From NCBI GenBank assembly GCA_030040115.1, contig JASHUH010000259.1:1-10383 (forward strand): a stretch of DNA of 10,383 nucleotides, given 5' to 3'. Position numbers and translations under genes: made by a program. A model generated the notes under the pieces. It did no database searches and had not been told where the DNA came from. It worked only from the letters and a program-made list of their open reading frames with translations. The DNA comes from Acidobacteriaceae bacterium (lineage in GTDB: Bacteria > Acidobacteriota > Terriglobia > Terriglobales > Acidobacteriaceae). Shown in pieces: positions 6,744 through 10,383 of the stretch. Positions within the stretch are counted from its first letter, which is position 1. Each line of letters opens with the position of its first letter.

Positions 6744-8633
6744 CTATTTCCCCACGCGGTCAGGCAACGCGAAAGCAACATAAGCCCCCTGCACCGGTCT
6801 GTCGTCCGCGGGATGGCCAGGAATAGTGGTATGCGGAGTCGTTTCAGCGGCCGCGCAAAAAACAATGTACTCTTTCCCCTTGCTCTCATAAACCGCTGGA
6901 ATTCCCTCCAGCCCCGCATCCAGCTCGGCTTTCCAAAGTACTTTACCAGTGTCGATGTCCAGCGCGCGGACATAGCCGTCGCGCGTTCCGGTGAAGATCA
7001 GTCCGCCCGCTGTCACCACGGGTCCCACTTTCGGAAAGTACCCGCCGGTGTTGGTGAATCCCTTCACCGCAAGCTCAGGAACCTCCCCCAGCGGGATCTG
7101 CCATTGGATGGTTCCGGTGTTCAGATTGTAGGCCATCAAAGTCGTCCACGGCGGGTCAATTACCGGGAGGCCACTGCTCGTGATCATGAAGCCGAACCCG
7201 CTCGTGTAGTGCGCCTTACTCGGATCGGCAGGCGCCGGCCCCTTAAGTTCGAGCTTGAGGATGGCGGGAAAATCCTTGGATACGACAAACATCCTTCCGT
7301 GCTCGGGATCTACCGCCGCGCCGCCGAAATTTGCGCCGCCATTGTTACCCGGCATTTCGATCGTGTCCCGTAGACCCGGCGGCGTAAACAGTCCTTCGTT
7401 GCGGGCGTTCCGAACTTGCTTGCGGAAACGCGCCAGTTCTGCGGGATCGTCGATGAATGGGCTCAGATCCTTGACGGTAAACGTCTGGCGAGCGAAGGGC
7501 GGGGGAGCAACCGGGAATGGCTGCGTCGGCCACGTTTCTTCTCCGGGCATATCGGAACGCGGCACGGGGCGTTCCTCAATGGGCCACAGCGGTTCGCCTG
7601 TGACCCGGTTGAACACATAAAGGAAGCCGGTCTTACCGGCCTCCGCCACGATATCCACGCGCTTTCCATGATGCCGGACCGTCAGCAATTTCGGAGCGGT
7701 GGCATTGTCATAATCCCAGATATCGTGATGCACCATCTGGAAATGCCAAATTCGTTTCCCCGTCCTCGCGTTGAGAGCCAGGAGACAGTCGCCAAACAGG
7801 TTCGCGCCTTTGCGGTCCCCGCCGTAGAAATTGTATTTAGGACTTGCGGTTGGGACGTAAACGATTCCGCGATCCTTGTCCAGGGACAGTTCTCCCCAGT
7901 CATTCGCCCCGCCCACGGTCTTCCACGCGTCTTTCGGCCAAGTATCGTATCCGAATTCACCGTCGTGCGGGATAGTGTGAAACGTCCACACCAGCGCTCC
8001 GGAGCGCACATCGTAAGCGCGAATGTCACCGGGCGCGGAATCGTACTCCTGATTGGTGGCGGAGCCAAGAATCAGCAGATTCTCAAACACACGTCCAGGC
8101 GTTGCGGATTGTACTTCGATCTTCGCCGGGTCGCGCCCAAGGCCTTCTCTGAGATCCACACGGCCGTTGGATCCGAACGAAGCGATGGATTGGCCGGTTC
8201 GAGCGTCCATTGCCTGCAGGAAATTGTCGATCGAGAAGAACAGGCGCCGCTCCGACCCGTCGGAGCTCTCCCAGTAATTGATCCCGCGGGTGGTGATGCT
8301 TCCGGGCGGATTCTCATGCACCCAGATTTCTTTTCCAGTGGCGGCATCGAGCGCGACAATCGAATTGTTCTTCGCCAGAACATACATCACCCCATCGACC
8401 ACGAGGGGATTGAAGAGATATTTGCGCCCGTCTCCGGTGGGATATGTCCACGCGATTCGCAGCTCATTTACATTGGAGCGGTTGATTTGGCTAAGTGCGG
8501 AATATTGCGAGGCGTCCGGCCCGCCGCCATAGTCGCTCCAAGAAGTATAGGGACTTGCTTTTTGCGCCTGCGCACCCCGAAGAACCAGAAGACAACAGGC
8601 GAGCGCCAGGTAAACCACTCTGTTTTCTCTCAC
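6744..8633 (-). CDS. PQQ-dependent dehydrogenase (quinoprotein), complete
   Basis: Exported quinoprotein dehydrogenase of about 629 residues, oxidising a sugar or alcohol in the periplasm with PQQ; substrate not determinable. The GTG at 8633 is preferred because it opens a compact signal peptide ('MRENRVVYLALACCLLVL', cleavage after A-Q-A at 23) and a weak GAAG lies 6 bases upstream; a TTG at 8687 would add 18 residues. The mature start 'SDYGGGPDASQYSALSQIN' and 'LRIAWTYPTGD' are the classic opening of the glucose-dehydrogenase-like branch. Propeller motifs recur ('IVALDAATGKEIW' 92-104, 'LALNARTGKRIWHF' 285-298). The active-site motif 'VHHDIWDYD' (301-309) and K334 in 'GKTGFLYVFNRVTG' are 27 residues apart, as in E. 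coli glucose dehydrogenase from memory. No cytochrome gene adjoins it, so it must use an unlinked carrier or the cytochrome at 1921. It is clearly diverged from the PQQ gene at the window start, not a recent duplicate. Confidence 0.93.
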   Translation of the reverse strand: MRENRVVYLALACCLLVLRGAQAQKASPYTSWSDYGGGPDASQYSALSQINRSNVNELRIAWTYPTGDGRKYLFNPLVVDGVMYVLAKNNSIVALDAATGKEIWVHENPPGSITTRGINYWESSDGSERRLFFSIDNFLQAMDARTGQSIASFGSNGRVDLREGLGRDPAKIEVQSATPGRVFENLLILGSATNQEYDSAPGDIRAYDVRSGALVWTFHTIPHDGEFGYDTWPKDAWKTVGGANDWGELSLDKDRGIVYVPTASPKYNFYGGDRKGANLFGDCLLALNARTGKRIWHFQMVHHDIWDYDNATAPKLLTVRHHGKRVDIVAEAGKTGFLYVFNRVTGEPLWPIEERPVPRSDMPGEETWPTQPFPVAPPPFARQTFTVKDLSPFIDDPAELARFRKQVRNARNEGLFTPPGLRDTIEMPGNNGGANFGGAAVDPEHGRMFVVSKDFPAILKLELKGPAPADPSKAHYTSGFGFMITSSGLPVIDPPWTTLMAYNLNTGTIQWQIPLGEVPELAVKGFTNTGGYFPKVGPVVTAGGLIFTGTRDGYVRALDIDTGKVLWKAELDAGLEGIPAVYESKGKEYIVFCAAAETTPHTTIPGHPADDRPVQGAYVAFALPDRVGK

Positions 8634-8787
8634 GTTTATCTTCGCTTGCCGGACAGATTGTGGGGAACGATAGAGTCTAAGGTGCAATGCACACCACCCT
8701 CGGTCATATTACACGACGTTAAGATCCCACTCCCTTTCAATCCTTTGAATCCATGACCCGAACTGCGCTGCACCATAATCCTTTTCG

Positions 8788-8811
8788 ATATTTCCGGAAA
8801 ATCGGAGATAT
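8788..8811. repeat. Palindrome within a stem-loop, possible operator
   Basis: ATATTTCC (8788-8795) pairs with GGAGATAT (8804-8811) with one G-T wobble and an 8-base loop; the central TTTCCGGAAA (8791-8800) is itself a perfect palindrome. Its place between divergent genes would suit a regulator site, but this is not more than suggestive. Confidence 0.3.
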
Positions 8812-9012
8812 TCTGCGTCCAACCCTTGATTCAGAACCCGCAGCAGCCACAAGGGGCGAGGCTCGCAGATCCTTCCGCTCGCAAGGGCGCAGATTTACTT
8901 TACCTGAGCATTGCACGTATTTGGCGCACATGAAAAGATAAAAGTGCGGCGCTATGCGGCGGGGAATAGAGCGACCCGTTCTTCCGGGAGCTTGATCATC
9001 TGCGTCACCCAT

Positions 9013-9019
9013 AAAGGAG
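9013..9019 (+). promoter_or_regulatory. Ribosome binding site of nagB
   Basis: AAAGGAG ends 6 bases before the ATG at 9026, near-ideal spacing. It supports that start over the in-frame ATG at 9065, which has only GGGAG close to it. Confidence 0.75.
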
Positions 9020-9025
9020 TATTCG

Positions 9026-9829
9026 ATGAATTCCGGGACAGTGAAATATCTTCAGGCTGGGAGAATGAAGGTAGAAGTTTATCCCGACCGCGCAACGGCG
9101 GGCGTGGCTGCCGCACGAGCCGCAGCGAATGCGTTGCGGGAGCTGGGGCGAACGCGTGACTCCATTGGGGTGATTTTTGCCACGGGAGCATCGCAGTTAG
9201 AGACGCTTGCCGCCCTTACCCGGGAAGATAACATACCCTGGGATCGTATCCGCGGCTTTCATATGGACGAATACATCGGGCTTGGCCCCGATCACCCGGC
9301 GTCATTCCGCCGCTATCTGCGCGAAAATTTAACGCACAAGGTAAAGATGCGCGAATTCTATGAGATTGACGGGGCGGCTTCGAATCCAGAGCGAATAGGC
9401 CGGGACTACGGCGAGAAGCTTCGATTTGCAGATCCGCAATTATGTTTGCTCGGAATCGGCGAGAATGGCCATCTCGCCTTCAACGATCCCCATGTGGCTG
9501 ACTTTAACGATCCTCTGGATGTGAAGATCGTGCAATTGGATGCTGTATGTCGGCGGCAGCAGGTGGCTGAAGGATGGTTTGAAAATATCGCGAACGTCCC
9601 GGAATCTGCAATTACCCTCACGATTCCAAGGTTGCTTCGCGTGCCTAAGCTGATCGTATCTGTGCCGGGAAATCGCAAGGCGCATATTATGCGGCGCACC
9701 TTCGAGGAACCAATTGCAGTGGGATGTCCGGCGACGATCCTCCAGACTCATCCAGATGTGACTGTATATCTCGATGTAGATTCTGCATCTGAACTCGATG
9801 AATTGGAGAGCGTCGCAAAATCCTCTTAG
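9026..9829 (+). CDS. nagB: Glucosamine-6-phosphate deaminase (NagB family)
   Basis: Cytoplasmic enzyme converting glucosamine 6-phosphate to fructose 6-phosphate and ammonia, the step that brings amino sugars into glycolysis; 267 residues, the usual size. Family motifs: 'IFATGASQLETL' (50-61) for phosphate binding, 'FHMDEYIGL' (78-86) with proton-shuttle Asp D81, 'LGIGENGHLAFNDP' (142-155) with ring-opening His H149, and 'CPATILQTHPDVTVYLD' (234-250). Two catalytic-loop positions differ from E. coli NagB: N147 replaces the Asp before Gly-His (a form I recall from some Firmicutes NagB proteins), and D154 replaces Glu148. No signal peptide. It lies alone on the plus strand, divergent from the PQQ dehydrogenase and convergent with a TIM-barrel gene. 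A related phosphosugar deaminase specificity cannot be excluded. Confidence 0.87.
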   Translation: MNSGTVKYLQAGRMKVEVYPDRATAGVAAARAAANALRELGRTRDSIGVIFATGASQLETLAALTREDNIPWDRIRGFHMDEYIGLGPDHPASFRRYLRENLTHKVKMREFYEIDGAASNPERIGRDYGEKLRFADPQLCLLGIGENGHLAFNDPHVADFNDPLDVKIVQLDAVCRRQQVAEGWFENIANVPESAITLTIPRLLRVPKLIVSVPGNRKAHIMRRTFEEPIAVGCPATILQTHPDVTVYLDVDSASELDELESVAKSS

Positions 9830-9909
9830 TGACTGGCGGAACGTTCCCCCCGCTCTATTGTTGCAGATAACTGTATGAGCGGTCTTCGAACTATCGCGCT
9901 ATCGCCGTC

Positions 9910-10383
9910 TCAACAGGCGTTTTGTGCGCCAGAGTACATCCGGGCGCAGCGGATGAGCTCGGGTGCATACCGGGCAACAGGGTTGTCTTTGTCGTTCGGC
10001 TCCATCTCAATCGAGACAAAGCCTCGATAGCCGCCATTTGCGAGGACGCCGAACAGTTTCACCCAGTCGGCCGGTTCTCTCTTGCCGTCCGGCGTCGACA
10101 TGTCCGTTTTGACGTGGGTCGCCCCGGCATACGGGGCGCAACGCGCCACTTCCGCGTAGCCGTCTTTACGAAAGTTACCGCAATCGATATTGATGCGAGC
10201 GAAGGGACTATCCGCTTTTTTGACGATCGCCAGGAGCTGAGCGGAGGTTCGGGTTAGTTCGTCGTCATCTTCAACTCCCAGCACAAGGCCCCTGCTTCCC
10301 GCGTAATCAAGCGCCGGTTTAAAGACCTCCACGGCCCAATCCACTGCCTGTTCTTCAGTCGCGCCCTTGGGGAGATCGCCGGC
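9910..10383 (-). CDS. Sugar phosphate isomerase/epimerase TIM barrel, C-terminal part
   Basis: The frame is open through base 10383, so the start lies beyond the window; 157 C-terminal residues are present. All four ligands of the xylose-isomerase-like metal site are seen at strand ends: E38 in 'LVLGVEDDD', D67 in 'INIDCGNF', H90 in 'ATHVKTDM' and E126 in 'FVSIEME' (numbering from the window edge). This is the canonical set, so an active divalent-metal isomerase, epimerase or related lyase is likely; the substrate is unknown. Whether it has a Tat signal like the two barrels at 4526 and 5662 cannot be told. It converges on nagB with about 80 bases between the stops, which hold only a weak inverted repeat (CCGCTC 9850-9855, GAGCGG 9877-9882). 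Confidence 0.87.
   Translation of the reverse strand, partial: AGDLPKGATEEQAVDWAVEVFKPALDYAGSRGLVLGVEDDDELTRTSAQLLAIVKKADSPFARINIDCGNFRKDGYAEVARCAPYAGATHVKTDMSTPDGKREPADWVKLFGVLANGGYRGFVSIEMEPNDKDNPVARYAPELIRCARMYSGAQNAC

Larger units (their letters stand above)
8634..9025. other. Divergent intergenic region between PQQ dehydrogenase and nagB
   Basis: About 390 bases that should hold promoters for both genes; none matched consensus well. TTGCAC at 8911-8916 followed by an AT-rich stretch near 8934-8942 is a weak candidate promoter for the plus strand. A palindrome TTTCCGGAAA (8791-8800) sits inside a stem-loop 8788-8811. Short frames here show no recognisable protein. Confidence 0.5.

Noticed and set aside
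7416..8756. 446-codon plus-strand frame opposite the second PQQ dehydrogenase
   Set aside because: A shadow of the real minus-strand gene; the sequence is Arg/Pro/Ser-rich with no known fold.
8911..8942. Sigma-70-like promoter for nagB
   Set aside because: TTGCAC is a fair -35, but the best -10 match is either 3/6 or at a 20-base spacing, so it is noted only as weak.
9850..9882. Inverted repeat considered as a bidirectional terminator between nagB and the third TIM barrel
   Set aside because: Only 6 bp with a 21-base loop and no T run; too weak to call.

Overview
The window looks like part of a carbohydrate-catabolism region from a free-living, aerobic, mid-to-high-GC Gram-negative bacterium. 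The mix of PQQ-dependent dehydrogenases, Tat-exported xylose-isomerase-like TIM barrels and a GH27 alpha-galactosidase most resembles Acidobacteriota of the Solibacter/Bryobacter type. That placement is an inference from gene content and remembered family resemblance, not from a search.

Layout from left to right. Bases 1-2361 (+): the 3' part of a PQQ-dependent dehydrogenase gene whose start lies outside the window, then, after 57 bases, a small exported cytochrome c with one CxxCH, a likely electron acceptor. Bases 2362-2693: no intact gene, with a possible decayed Ig-like repeat fragment. Bases 2694-4049 (-): an exported GH27 alpha-galactosidase-like hydrolase. Bases 4050-4525: a divergent intergenic region with a 15-base perfect palindrome and a stem-loop. 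Bases 4526-5437 and 5662-6612 (+): two Tat-exported sugar phosphate isomerase/epimerase-like TIM barrels. Bases 6613-6743: a probable amidohydrolase C-terminal relic. Bases 6744-8633 (-): a second, complete PQQ-dependent dehydrogenase. Bases 8634-9025: a divergent intergenic region. Bases 9026-9829 (+): a NagB-type glucosamine-6-phosphate deaminase. Bases 9910-10383 (-): the C-terminal part of a third TIM-barrel isomerase/epimerase, cut by the window end.

How the genes could work together (inference): GH27 would release galactose-type sugars outside the cytoplasm. The PQQ enzymes would oxidise sugars or alcohols in the periplasm and pass electrons through cytochrome c to the respiratory chain. 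The Tat-exported TIM barrels would rearrange, hydrate or cleave oxidised or free sugars. NagB would feed amino-sugar carbon into glycolysis. No CRISPR array, tRNA, rRNA, transposase or phage gene was seen. The most distinctive sequence observations are a 13-bp perfect hairpin inside a low-complexity insert of the second TIM barrel, the amidohydrolase relic just downstream of it, the 15-base palindrome upstream of the first TIM barrel, and the loss of a conserved active-site arginine in the GH27 enzyme. I found nothing that clearly amounts to a wholly new system.
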